From contig NZ_JBLLVA010000020.1 in NCBI RefSeq assembly GCF_047739745.1, forward strand, positions 1 through 64,000: DNA of 64,000 nucleotides, read 5' to 3'. The notes below the pieces were generated by a model. It was given only the letters and a program-made list of their open reading frames with translations. It did not search any database and was not told where the DNA came from. A program made the position numbers and the translations under genes. Positions 46,801 through 54,258 of the stretch are shown in pieces (position 1 is the first letter of the stretch; every line of letters starts with the position of its first letter). The stretch comes from Pseudaminobacter sp047739745. Lineage in GTDB: Bacteria; Pseudomonadota; Alphaproteobacteria; Rhizobiales; Rhizobiaceae.

Positions 46801-47727
46801 CATCGCGGTATCGCGCTCCACGCCGGATACCGACCATTCCTGCGAAAAGCCCGTGGCTGTGCGGCTGGTCACGGCGGGGCGGATCCTGCAATTGCCGGCA
46901 CGCAGATCGTCACCGAACCACGTCGCCACCAGCGCGACGTGCTCGAGATTGGGGCAGAGCATCTGCAATTCGTCGAGCGAAGCGGCGATATCCGTGCCGG
47001 CAAACAGCATGTGCCGGTTTTCGGCCTGTGTTTCGCCCGGCCGGTTCCGCCGCGTCACCAGTTCGGAAGACAGTCCATACTCGGTTGCGCCCGGAATGAG
47101 CGCGACCGCCCGCACCTGCTTTCTCAGTTCTCCGACCGGCCGAAGCACCTCGAACTGTAGTTGCGGGATGCGGTTGCCATATTCGCCCAACGGAAAATGA
47201 TCGAGCACCACATAGGCGACGCCACGATAGGCAGGCGCGTTTCCTGCCCCTTGGCGCGCTTCGATCAGCGGGTCCACCGGCTGGTCCTCGCTCCCGCGAT
47301 AGACCCTCAGTTCCACGCTATTTCGATCAATTTCGTGCCCATCGGCCCAGATCCTGCGAATTCCGGCAATTTCGCCTTCGCAAAGCGCGAAGGCCACGTT
47401 CGCGAAGTAGGCATATTCGGTCACGCGCGGCCCACCCTTGGAGCCTTGGCGTTTGGTGGTACGGGCCTCCTCGAAGCGCGTTGCCCAGATCAATGTCCCG
47501 CCGATGCGCGTGGCCCCGTAGACTCGCGGAATCGGTGCGCCCTCTTCCGCGGTAAACGGCCGGGCGCCACTCAATCGTGGCCCTTCGATATGGCGCGTGC
47601 TGTCGATCAGTGCGCGATCGATGGAGTAGCCCGCAAGCGCTCCCGCGGCGGTTCCGATCGCCGTGCCAACCGGCCCCAGCATGCCTCCGAGAAAGGCTCC
47701 AGCCGCCTGCAGAACAATGGTTGCCAT
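43828..47727 (-). CDS. GTA host-interaction / baseplate megatron protein (g15)
   Basis: A 1299-residue tail-tip protein, close to the length of RcGTA g15. It opens with a hydrophobic Gly/Ala-rich segment (LQAAGAFLGGMLGPVGTAIG), carries a TIM-barrel glycoside-hydrolase-like domain (about 400-760, with DAFLVGTEFLGLTTLRD and WFTELGCPAVDKG), and a phage-tail domain behind it. In RcGTA the megatron contacts the receptor and penetrates the envelope. ATG 47727 has GGAGGG upstream; the longer frame to 48030 overlaps g14 and is not used. Confidence 0.93.
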   Translation of the reverse strand: MATIVLQAAGAFLGGMLGPVGTAIGTAAGALAGYSIDRALIDSTRHIEGPRLSGARPFTAEEGAPIPRVYGATRIGGTLIWATRFEEARTTKRQGSKGGPRVTEYAYFANVAFALCEGEIAGIRRIWADGHEIDRNSVELRVYRGSEDQPVDPLIEARQGAGNAPAYRGVAYVVLDHFPLGEYGNRIPQLQFEVLRPVGELRKQVRAVALIPGATEYGLSSELVTRRNRPGETQAENRHMLFAGTDIAASLDELQMLCPNLEHVALVATWFGDDLRAGNCRIRPAVTSRTATGFSQEWSVSGVERDTAMVVSYHNGGAAYGGSPSDSSVVAAIKEIRARGLKVTLYPFVMMDIAAANTLPNPYGGSSQPPYPWRGRITSHPAPMQPASAERTATARIQVESFCGAARQGEFQPSGGTILFGGAADDWGYRRFILHFAHLAVLAGGVDAFLVGTEFLGLTTLRDQNDSFPFVEALCALAADVRAIVGSGTAITYGADWSEYFGHQPADGSGDVYFHLDTLWAHPAVDAVGIDNYMPLSDWRDTDYSAPNPDGLSGPYDLAGLRAAIAGGEGYDWYYPSAEARERRERSPITDGAYGKPWVYRYKDLVNWWGNVHHQRINGVEAAQPTAWVPGSKPIWFTELGCPAVDKGPNQPNVFPDPKSVEGAVPYFSDGGRSDAAQRRFLEAHAGRWNPDDPSFVDTENPISSLYGGRMVDASRIYLWAWDARPFPAFPLREDMWSDGSNWHRGHWLNGRLSSPSVGGLINEILKDHGLSPADVSDAVGTVDGYVISNPASARSSLEPIVNLFDLGVSESAGRLVFRRNDLYRPPITITELADDAENAVLQVVRAPDHQLPAEAILAFRDPLAEYQTASVRNSRFGASGSRQQITEFPGVLEAEQGRALLGDRMRRIWSEREAITFAIPAPGGDVLPGAVVRLPQSGLSSDFLVTEIEDGLVRRVTAKQMARSVPTAWNSSGGRPIPDVPVIVGQPYAQFLDLPASSSGVALQDHFRVAIWQKPWRRQLLFASPEETGFAQRNTISHAASVGRLVDALPGGVQGRFDQSNSILVELFDSEVASVSRLQLLNGANAAAIQSNIGVWEIVQFQMAEEISANMWRLTSLLRGQLGTNDAMDAGAASGASFVLLDEAVQPAGLLAGEIGLPLNWRAGPVVADFSSVNYVTQLETGGLRAGMPLSPVHLKAIKQANGDQALSWIRRGRIDADSWAASEIPLGEESEQYQIVIAAAGGGTVRTEHTSEPTWLYPAASIATDLGPLPIAIDLTVMQLSRSSGWGIPATRRLLLL

Positions 47728-47798
47728 CAAGGCCCTCCAGAAGTCAGCCTGTCTGAGCAATCCCAGGGAAATGGACGTCCGGAATTGCCTGCTAAAAG

Positions 47799-48278
47799 TC
47801 AGAGCGGCGTATCGGAGCCACTCGAGATTTGCGGGAACGCGAATACGCCCGCAATGCGGCCGCGCCACTGCGGCACGAGTGCGGATACGATGACGGCGTT
47901 GCCCTGATAGGCATGAATAAACCGCTCGGGCTCGACCGCTATTGCCGCATGCTTTGCCGGCAGATGCGGCCGCCATCGGAACAGAATCAGGTCGCCGGCT
48001 AACAGCGCCGTCTTGGGCTTCTCCGCGCAATAGCGCCGGGCCGTCTCAAGCAGCAGATCGCGTTGGCTGGCCTCCGCCCAGTCCGGTGCATAGGGGCCCG
48101 GTCGCTCCGGCACGGCGCCATAGACCGCGTGCCACACGCCGAGCACCAGGCCAAGGCAGTCGCACCCAATTCCCTTGCGCGATCCCTGGTGACGATAGGG
48201 TGTTCCAAGCCAGGACAGCGCTTCCGCCACGATCAGCGACGCCAGCGGCCGGAGTTGAGCGTCCTCGCTCGCCGTCAT
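47799..48278 (-). CDS. GTA NlpC/P60 cell-wall peptidase (g14)
   Basis: A 159-residue tail-tip peptidase that should open peptidoglycan during DNA delivery. The catalytic Cys is C41 (GIGCDCLGLVLG), with His residues in PAKHAAIAV and RFIHAYQG. It overlaps g13 by four bases and precedes g15 by 71 bases. Confidence 0.93.
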   Translation of the reverse strand: MTASEDAQLRPLASLIVAEALSWLGTPYRHQGSRKGIGCDCLGLVLGVWHAVYGAVPERPGPYAPDWAEASQRDLLLETARRYCAEKPKTALLAGDLILFRWRPHLPAKHAAIAVEPERFIHAYQGNAVIVSALVPQWRGRIAGVFAFPQISSGSDTPL

Positions 48279-49165
48279 GGCACAATCGGCCCTCCGTCGA
48301 ACTGACCGCCTTCAACGACATAGCCATAGGCGGCATCATTGCCCGGCAGATGTGGAAAGCCTCGAAAATTCACGGCGTTGGAAAATTTCGACTTGCAAGT
48401 GCCAAAGGTCTTGTCGCACCCGGCCTTGATCGAGAAAGCGTCCCCCTCGTCAACCGGCGCGGGCGGAGAATGTCGAAGCGTAAGCACGACCCCTCGCGCC
48501 TCCTTGCGGTGGCCTATGATGCGCTCCGCCCGCCCGGCCCGCACGCCCGCCGTCCAGTTCAGCGTGCCGTGCAGGAACCAACCCGGATCGAACGCGTCGA
48601 GACCTGAAACGATGATCGCATCCGATCCCTCGCACGACAGGACGACGCCGGCACCGACATATCCGGATTGTTCGAGCAGAAAGCCGCAGCGCCCGTCGCC
48701 GAGTTCCGCATCACATGCGCGAACGACATACCGCCCGCTCGGCTGGTCGAGCGAATAGGTCAGGCCTTCCAGTTCCGCCACGAAACGCTGGTCGCTGCGC
48801 GTGATCCTGCCGATCGTGGCCACACGCAACAGCGCGAAGTCTTCGGGTTTTCGCCAGTTTACCAGGAAGGTCTCGACCTTTGCGCTGTCGTACAGCCCGG
48901 CTGAAATGTCCTCGTCACGGATGCGATTGGACGAAAGCGCTCCTTCGACATCGACTGTGTCGACGGCAAGCCCCAGCGTATTCCGGGCCTCCGTCGCGCT
49001 AAAGCCGGACTCCGGTTCGAACAACGTTCCGTCCACGGTCAGCGCCCTGTCGTGATCGGTAAAGCCGCTCACCACGCCATCCTGCCTCGTCAGTCGCCAG
49101 CAATGGCAGACCGTCGTCACTTCGCCTTCGAGATGATTAGTGAGGGCTTGTGGATAGGCGCTCAA
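48275..49165 (-). CDS. GTA baseplate hub protein, DUF2163 (g13)
   Basis: A 296-residue hub protein of the DUF2163/phage BR0599 family. Four cysteines in two pairs (C151 and C160 in RACDAELGDGRCGF; C250 and C257 in KAGCDKTFGTCKSKF) suggest a metal or Fe-S site, as I recall for the RcGTA hub. It overlaps g12 and g14 by four bases each. Confidence 0.92.
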   Translation of the reverse strand: MSAYPQALTNHLEGEVTTVCHCWRLTRQDGVVSGFTDHDRALTVDGTLFEPESGFSATEARNTLGLAVDTVDVEGALSSNRIRDEDISAGLYDSAKVETFLVNWRKPEDFALLRVATIGRITRSDQRFVAELEGLTYSLDQPSGRYVVRACDAELGDGRCGFLLEQSGYVGAGVVLSCEGSDAIIVSGLDAFDPGWFLHGTLNWTAGVRAGRAERIIGHRKEARGVVLTLRHSPPAPVDEGDAFSIKAGCDKTFGTCKSKFSNAVNFRGFPHLPGNDAAYGYVVEGGQFDGGPIVP

Positions 49166-49809
49166 AGCTGCACCTCGACCAGCGGAATGGACGGGATCTG
49201 ACCGGCCTTGAAGGCTGTCAGGCTAAGCGACATGCGTTCTGTGTCGAAGCGCACCGGCACATCGAACTCGTAGCCGGCCGTCACCTCGACGCCGGCAGGC
49301 GGAATGGCGGCCGGCGAAAACACCACCTCGCCTGTCTTGCCGTCGAATGAGAAATCCGCCGATGCCAGGACGGCCCCATCCACCGTGACCTTCAGCGTCC
49401 CAGGCACTGGCAGCAGGATAGGCCGAAGATAGGCGTCGCTCCACGTGCCGTAACGTTTAATGAGCTTGAAGCGATCCTTGGCACCGTCGCCAGCCCCCAG
49501 AATCTGATCATGGGCGGATGGAGCCGCGTCGGGCCGGCAGGACTTCATGTCGAATGGATCGCGAAAGCGAAACGCATGAAGCGAGCCGCGCCGTGCTTCG
49601 AAGAAGGCGAGAACGTCATGGAGGTCGCCAAGCGACCTCACGCCCGTTCCCGCATCATAGTGGTGGCGCGATTCCGAAAACCGTGCATTGCGCTTTTCGC
49701 GACCGGAGGTCAGGCCGACAATCTCGTTTCGTCGTTCCGGCCCTCCCGTCGCGCCGAACGAGACCGCGACGGGAAACCGCACATCGTGAAAACTGGCAAA
49801 TTCAGACAC
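49162..49809 (-). CDS. GTA distal tail protein, DUF2460 (g12)
   Basis: A 215-residue protein with the DUF2460 start (SEFASFHDVRFP) and the conserved GSLHAFRFRDPFDMKS. It forms the ring joining tail tube and baseplate in RcGTA. GTG 49809 has AGGAGAAAA upstream and is preferred to a start 15 bases earlier. Confidence 0.92.
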   Translation of the reverse strand: MSEFASFHDVRFPVAVSFGATGGPERRNEIVGLTSGREKRNARFSESRHHYDAGTGVRSLGDLHDVLAFFEARRGSLHAFRFRDPFDMKSCRPDAAPSAHDQILGAGDGAKDRFKLIKRYGTWSDAYLRPILLPVPGTLKVTVDGAVLASADFSFDGKTGEVVFSPAAIPPAGVEVTAGYEFDVPVRFDTERMSLSLTAFKAGQIPSIPLVEVQL

Positions 49810-49820
49810 CGCTTTTCTCC

Positions 49821-50396
49821 TCAAAAAGTCCTTGTGCCGCGAGAGACCGCACGCGCCAGCATTCCGGTGATCTGGGCCTCGGATTTGCGGAAGGAGGCGG
49901 CGTCCTGCGCGGTCACGTTGAAGACCACATTGACTGGGCCCCGGCCGCCGCTCGCGGCAACCCCGAGCCGCCCGTCGGCCGAGCGCGCCAGCGGCAGTAT
50001 CGCCTCAGAACCCGCCTCGCCCATCAAGCCGATATTCCGGCCCATCGGAAAATAGGTTGGCGCGGAGACGACACCGCCAGTGGCGAAAGGCACCACCCTT
50101 CCCGGCACGCCGCCCTTGGCGAATGGCAATACGCCGGCAAAGCCGCCAAGCAGGCCCGAAAACATCGATCCTACAAGCGATTGCAGCGGCTTTAACCCTT
50201 GTTCCAGCGCCAGCCCTGCGAGATTCAGTCCGACCCTGCGCAAAACCTCATCCAATTCGCGGCCGTTGACGGTGGCGTTCTTCAAGGCGCCGGTAAGCTG
50301 CCGGCCGAAGCGATCCGACATCTTCTGCAGATCCTCGAGCGCACTCTGGAATGGCCCGGTGTCGGCGATGATCTCCACGGTCACCTCTTCGACCAT
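49821..50396 (-). CDS. GTA tail tape measure protein (g11)
   Basis: A short 191-residue tape measure. An N-terminal coiled-coil region (EIIADTGPFQSALEDLQKMSDRFGR) is followed by hydrophobic segments (LAGLALEQGLKPLQSLVGSMFSGLLGG) and a Gly-rich C-terminus (GEAGSEAILPLAR). Its short length fits the short GTA tail. It overlaps the chaperone frame by 16 bases, as in phages where the chaperone frameshift precedes the tape measure. Confidence 0.9.
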   Translation of the reverse strand: MVEEVTVEIIADTGPFQSALEDLQKMSDRFGRQLTGALKNATVNGRELDEVLRRVGLNLAGLALEQGLKPLQSLVGSMFSGLLGGFAGVLPFAKGGVPGRVVPFATGGVVSAPTYFPMGRNIGLMGEAGSEAILPLARSADGRLGVAASGGRGPVNVVFNVTAQDAASFRKSEAQITGMLARAVSRGTRTF

Positions 50397-50572
50397 GTCG
50401 TCTCCTCTTCATTCTTGTCGGGAAAAACGCGCATCAGCTCAGCGAGATCGGCGCGGCGTGGCGCGGCATTCGCCCGGCCTGAAAGAACGCTCATCGCGCG
50501 TTCGAACTCGCGTGGGGTCATTCCCCAGAAGGTCGTCGGTGGAAGCCGCAGCAGGCCGAACCCCGCGGCCAT
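50381..50572 (-). CDS. GTA tail assembly chaperone, second frame (g10.1)
   Basis: This frame matches the small phage tail chaperone family: FPWDEVMAAGFGLLRLPPTTFWGMTPREFERAM. Translation from ATG 50572 gives 63 residues (GAGG upstream), but the conserved domain begins seven residues earlier with no ATG, GTG or TTG before it. The frame is open back through the whole of g10, in the -1 phase. I infer that its main product is a g10-g10.1 fusion of about 191 residues made by frameshifting at 50623-50629. Confidence 0.82.
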   Translation of the reverse strand: MAAGFGLLRLPPTTFWGMTPREFERAMSVLSGRANAAPRRADLAELMRVFPDKNEEETTWSKR

Positions 50573-50616
50573 GACCTCGTCCCAAGGGAATTCGTTTGTG
50601 CTGGCTGCTGCGGCTT

Positions 50617-50955
50617 CTAAGGGTTTAACGGGAGCTGCTTTTCCGGCTCTCCGAATGTCGCCGTCAGCAGATCGGACACGATCGCGGCAAAGCCGGTTGC
50701 GCCATTCAACGCCTGCATCCTGCCAACATCGCCATCGCTCACGTCCTGGCCCGCACCTCGCAATCCCGCCCCAACGATGCGGATCATGTCCAGGGCAGAC
50801 AGGCGCCCGCGCGAAAACCGCTCCACCAGCGCGGCGAGGTCGTCGGCCGCATAAGCAGATTCCAGTTCGGCAAGCGCACCGAGCGTCAAACAAAGGCGAT
50901 GCGTTTTTCCGTCGAGTTCGGCGGCGATCTCGCCGCGTCGCCGGTTCGCGCTCAT
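50617..50955 (-). CDS. GTA tail assembly chaperone, first frame (g10)
   Basis: A 112-residue protein of the GTA-gp10 family (GEIAAELDGKTHRLCLTLGALAELESAY). It binds the tape measure during tail assembly by analogy with lambda G. The last codons are CTC CCG TTA AAC CCT TAG, which contain a slippery heptamer. It overlaps g9 by four bases. Confidence 0.9.
   Translation of the reverse strand: MSANRRRGEIAAELDGKTHRLCLTLGALAELESAYAADDLAALVERFSRGRLSALDMIRIVGAGLRGAGQDVSDGDVGRMQALNGATGFAAIVSDLLTATFGEPEKQLPLNP
50623..50629 (-). other. Candidate -1 programmed frameshift site, G TTA AAC
   Basis: Read on the minus strand the heptamer is GTTAAAC in the phase G-TTA-AAC of g10, two codons before its stop. 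Slipping back one base gives GTT-AAA and enters the g10.1 frame, which continues 80 codons. GTTAAAC is a proven -1 site in arteriviruses. Confidence 0.65.
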
Positions 50956-51368
50956 GCCGCCACCGTAAAGTTTACCGGCCCAGCCGATTCGAGCGAAAGC
51001 TCGAAGGTCACCTCGCCGTCATGGCTGCCGGTATATTCGAGCGCGGTGATCTGGAAGGCGCCCTCGATCACTCCAAAACTGGGGATCGAGAGCTGCCAGG
51101 CCGAAATCTCTCCAGCGAAAAAGCAAGAGCGCATCAGCTCATCCGATTGCGCGTCCTTGAAAATTCCCGACCCGCCGATCGACGCGCGCTGCACGCCGCT
51201 TCCGCCGAGCAGTTCCCGCCAGCGTCCCGCCGAGTCGGAATCCGTTATGTCCACGGTCTCGCTATTGAATGCGATCCGCCTCGAACGCAGGCCCGCGACG
51301 GTTACGAAGTTGCCGATCCCGTTGGAATCGATCTTGAGAAGAAGGTCCTTGCCCTTCTGTGCGACCAT
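50952..51368 (-). CDS. GTA major tail tube protein (g9)
   Basis: A 138-residue tube subunit of the phage major tail protein TP901-1-like family. Markers are MVAQKGKDLLLKID, the strand TVAGLRSRRIAFNSETVDITD and the C-terminal EVTFELSLESAGPV. It overlaps g10 by four bases. Confidence 0.92.
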   Translation of the reverse strand: MVAQKGKDLLLKIDSNGIGNFVTVAGLRSRRIAFNSETVDITDSDSAGRWRELLGGSGVQRASIGGSGIFKDAQSDELMRSCFFAGEISAWQLSIPSFGVIEGAFQITALEYTGSHDGEVTFELSLESAGPVNFTVAA

Positions 51369-51417
51369 ATCGGTCTCCCATTCATGAAGTTATGTGAATG
51401 CAGGCGCAGCCGATGCG

Positions 51418-51828
51418 TCAGGCGGCGGGTTCCGTCACGGCCCGAAAGCGCAGCAGCCCGTGATAGACGGACAGGTCGTCGTCATATCGCGCTTCGGCGA
51501 ATTCGAGCCGCAGGTTCACGAGATGATGTTCGTCGAGCGAAAGCGCACCATCGTCGAGGCGCGCCTTGGCGGCATCCATTATGGCGAGCGCTTCCTGCTT
51601 GCCTCGCGCCTTCGACCAGATGTGCAGCGTGAAAAGCTGCTCGGTGCCGCTCTCCGTTCCGGTGCTCCAGTCATAGATGCTGGTGCGGCCGAAGGTTATG
51701 TAAGGAAAGACCACATTTGCCGGTGCATGGTCGAAAATCTTGTTGCTTCCCAGCAGCGCGGAAAGTGCGGCGTCTTCCCCAAGGGCCGCGAAGATCGCCT
51801 TTTGCAACTCAGCGGCGGGGGCGGTCAT
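51418..51828 (-). CDS. GTA tail terminator protein, DUF3168 (g8)
   Basis: A 136-residue tail completion protein (AELQKAIFAALGEDAALSALLG, then VFPYITFGRTSIYDWST). It caps the tail and joins it to the head. ATG 51828 has GGGAGGG upstream; the longer upstream frame overlaps the small gene and g7. Its first 20 bases overlap the small gene. Confidence 0.9.
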   Translation of the reverse strand: MTAPAAELQKAIFAALGEDAALSALLGSNKIFDHAPANVVFPYITFGRTSIYDWSTGTESGTEQLFTLHIWSKARGKQEALAIMDAAKARLDDGALSLDEHHLVNLRLEFAEARYDDDLSVYHGLLRFRAVTEPAA

Positions 51829-51997
51829 CGTTCTGATCCCTCCTGTCCCTGACGCGCGTAACAACAGCCGGGTCGGATCGCGCTGCAATCCGTTTGTCTG
51901 CACCGTAGTCCCGTTCGGCGTTTTCCGCCATATCATGCGCTTTCCAACGTAGGGCGCACAGCAAGCCATCGATGGTCATCGCCATCGCCACATTCAT
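51809..51997 (-). CDS. Small GTA-embedded protein between g7 and g8, 62 aa
   Basis: A 62-residue charged protein (KAHDMAENAERDYGADKRIAARSDPAVVTRVRDRR in outline; predicted helical). Its ATG overlaps the g7 stop as ATGA and its stop lies 20 bases inside g8, so translation is coupled to both neighbours. I know no family for it and it has no counterpart in the RcGTA gene list I recall. Confidence 0.6.
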   Translation of the reverse strand: MNVAMAMTIDGLLCALRWKAHDMAENAERDYGADKRIAARSDPAVVTRVRDRRDQNDDRPRR

Positions 51998-52329
51998 AGG
52001 CCTTGCTCCTTCACCTGGCAGACAAGATAGCGGCCCGATTCATCAGGATCGTGCGTGGTCACGATGGAAAAGACGCGCCCCTGCTTTCGAAACCGCATCC
52101 CGCTCCTGACGCCATCGCGCCACCTGATCGTGACGCGATGCGTGACAGTTTCCAGCGACTGGCCCGCACCGAAGACACTTCGTGCCGAAATCGGCTCGAT
52201 CATCGCAAACAAGGTGGCGATCTCGACCCAGGTTTCGGTATGCCCACCAAAGGAATCGGGCAGATAGGTGCATTCCTCCACCGTCAGTTCGTGGCGCAAC
52301 CGTCCAGGGTCGATGAACTGCAAGCCCAT
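51994..52329 (-). CDS. GTA head closure protein (g7)
   Basis: A 111-residue head-tail adaptor (DPGRLRHELTVEEC, then SGMRFRKQGRVFSIVTTHDPDESGRYLVCQVKEQGL in outline). ATG 52329 has GGAGGTT upstream; a GTG three bases earlier overlaps the g6 stop and may also be used. Confidence 0.9.
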   Translation of the reverse strand: MGLQFIDPGRLRHELTVEECTYLPDSFGGHTETWVEIATLFAMIEPISARSVFGAGQSLETVTHRVTIRWRDGVRSGMRFRKQGRVFSIVTTHDPDESGRYLVCQVKEQGL

Positions 52330-52898
52330 CACAACCTCCGATCCCGATAGCCGGAAATCAGCCGATCATATCCCGCCGGATATGACGCTGGCTGCTGGGC
52401 GGGTCCGATGCTTGCCCGAAACTCATACCAATGCGCCACCAGCATCAGCACAGCCCGCCGAAGCAGATCGGGAACATCGGTCCCCGCCTCGCCAAAGCCC
52501 GCCTTGAAATCGATCTCGATGCCGTTCATTGCCCGCAGCGGCTCCGGCCGCCGATGAAACTGCAGGCGTGCCGGCCGCGACAGGCTGTCGAGCTGATAGT
52601 CCGACGGATCCATCACGCTCGCCTCGCCCTCGCTGCCGAACAGCGTCACCGACAGGATTTCGCGAACCGGATGGCGCATCAGCGTCACGCAGCCGCCCCG
52701 CGGCCAGCAGTCCAGCACAAGACGCCACGTCTGGTCGATCATCGCTACGCCTGTGGCCCGCTCGACATCCTCGCGCGCCGCCCGGATCAGACCAGCAAGC
52801 AGTTCGTCCTCGCTTTGATGTGACAGACGCAAATGGTTTTTCACCTCGGCCAGCGTTACCGGCTCCACGGCCGGTTCCACCGTTCGCAACAGCGTCAT
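52329..52898 (-). CDS. GTA head-tail connector / adaptor (g6)
   Basis: A 189-residue connector of the phiE125 gp8 type (PVTLAEVKNHLRL, DELLAGLIRAAREDVERATG, LRRAVLMLVAHWYEFRAS). It links the portal to the head closure ring. It starts 110 bases after the capsid gene, beyond a hairpin. Confidence 0.92.
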   Translation of the reverse strand: MTLLRTVEPAVEPVTLAEVKNHLRLSHQSEDELLAGLIRAAREDVERATGVAMIDQTWRLVLDCWPRGGCVTLMRHPVREILSVTLFGSEGEASVMDPSDYQLDSLSRPARLQFHRRPEPLRAMNGIEIDFKAGFGEAGTDVPDLLRRAVLMLVAHWYEFRASIGPAQQPASYPAGYDRLISGYRDRRL

Positions 52899-52933
52899 TC
52901 GAATACCTCGATTGAAGAAATCTCAAAGAAAAC

Positions 52934-52959
52934 GACCCCGGCAAGGGGTTACCGGGGCC
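52934..52959 (-). terminator. Hairpin with T-rich tail between capsid and connector genes
   Basis: On the minus strand GGCCCCGG pairs with CCGGGGTC across ten bases and is followed by GTTTTCTTT. It would terminate or slow part of the transcription after the capsid gene, favouring capsid over downstream genes. Confidence 0.6.
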
Positions 52960-53007
52960 GTCGCCGGCAACGCAGGCCTCAGGCTCGTCGCGTGAGGCCC
53001 AGCCGGC

Positions 53008-54258
53008 TTATGCCGTGCCGTATTTCAGCAGCTTGATCGCATCGAAGTCCTGGACGCCACCGCCGACGCGCTTCGTCGTATAGAAAAGGACATATGGTTT
53101 GGCCGAGTACGGATCGCGCAGCACCCGAACGCCAGTGCGATCAACCACCAGGTAGCCCCGCCCAAAATCACCGAAGGCGATCGGCGTCGCATCCGCACCA
53201 CCATCGGGCATGTCCTCGGCCTCCACCAGCGGAAAGCCCATCAGCATGGCGCGCTGGCCGGGGGCCGCCGGCGGCTGCCACAAATAGTTTCCGTCGGCAT
53301 CCTTGAGCTTGCGGATCGAGGTCTGCGTCTTGCGGTTCATCACCCAGTTGGCATTCTGCCGATATCCGGCTTTGAGCGCATAGATCGTGTCAATCAGCAC
53401 GTCCGAAGGATTGGCGTCGGGCAGCGCATCGGCCTTGCCAGTCAGAACGTAGCCGATCTTCTCCCAGGTCCAGCCTGCCTCCGCCACCTTGGCATAGTCG
53501 AGAAAGCCCTTCGGCTTGTTCACCCCGTCGCCGCTGACAAATGCCGCCCCCTCCTGCTCGGCAAATGCCGTCTCGACCTCTCCCGAAATCCACTGGTCGA
53601 GATCGACAACTGCGTCTTCCAGCAGCGTCGTCGTCGCCGCCGGCATGGCGTAGAGCTCCATCGTTGGAAACTGCAGTTCGGCCAGGGCCGGCGTTGCCGT
53701 TTGCGGGCGTGGCGCCGTCTCTCCCACCCAGCCGACCGCCGGCCCTGATATGGCGAACGGCTTCTTCAGCACGGCGGCCGAAACCTGCCTGACCGAAGAA
53801 ATCGAGCGGATCGGCGACAGCGCGGCGAGACGCTTGCCGATTTCCGCCTCGGTCTCGTCCGGCACCAGATAACCGCCATCCTGACCTGAACCGTAGGACA
53901 TCGCCTTGGTGTCGAGAGCCCGCAAATGGCGGTCGTCGCCGCTGCGGATATAGGCCTCGAAGGCGCTCTTATGCTCGTTGAGCTGGCCTCTTGCGCCCTC
54001 GCGGCCAAGCGGAGGCCGGATTTTCTTCAGCGAGAGATTGTCGATCACCCGCTTCTGCTCGTCCAGCGTCCGCGAGATGCGCTCGACCTTTTCCGTCGTC
54101 ACCACGTCGGCGCTGCGACGCTCGAGCTGGGTCAGCCGTTCGTCATTACTGTCCTTGAATGCCTCGAACGTCGTCATGAAATCGCTGAAGGCATCCGCCA
54201 GATCGAGATGCTCGCCGCCCGTCGACTTGGTTTCAAGCACGCTGTGTGCTTTCGTCAT
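53008..54258 (-). CDS. GTA major capsid protein, HK97 fold (g5)
   Basis: A 416-residue capsid precursor. Residues about 1-110 are a coiled-coil scaffold domain (LTQLERRSADVVTTEKVERIS) removed by the g4 protease; the mature HK97 part begins near SYGSGQDGGYLVPDE and includes the P-loop and A-domain (GDFGRGYLVVDRTGVRVLRD). ATG 54258 overlaps the g4 stop as ATGA. Confidence 0.95.
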   Translation of the reverse strand: MTKAHSVLETKSTGGEHLDLADAFSDFMTTFEAFKDSNDERLTQLERRSADVVTTEKVERISRTLDEQKRVIDNLSLKKIRPPLGREGARGQLNEHKSAFEAYIRSGDDRHLRALDTKAMSYGSGQDGGYLVPDETEAEIGKRLAALSPIRSISSVRQVSAAVLKKPFAISGPAVGWVGETAPRPQTATPALAELQFPTMELYAMPAATTTLLEDAVVDLDQWISGEVETAFAEQEGAAFVSGDGVNKPKGFLDYAKVAEAGWTWEKIGYVLTGKADALPDANPSDVLIDTIYALKAGYRQNANWVMNRKTQTSIRKLKDADGNYLWQPPAAPGQRAMLMGFPLVEAEDMPDGGADATPIAFGDFGRGYLVVDRTGVRVLRDPYSAKPYVLFYTTKRVGGGVQDFDAIKLLKYGTA

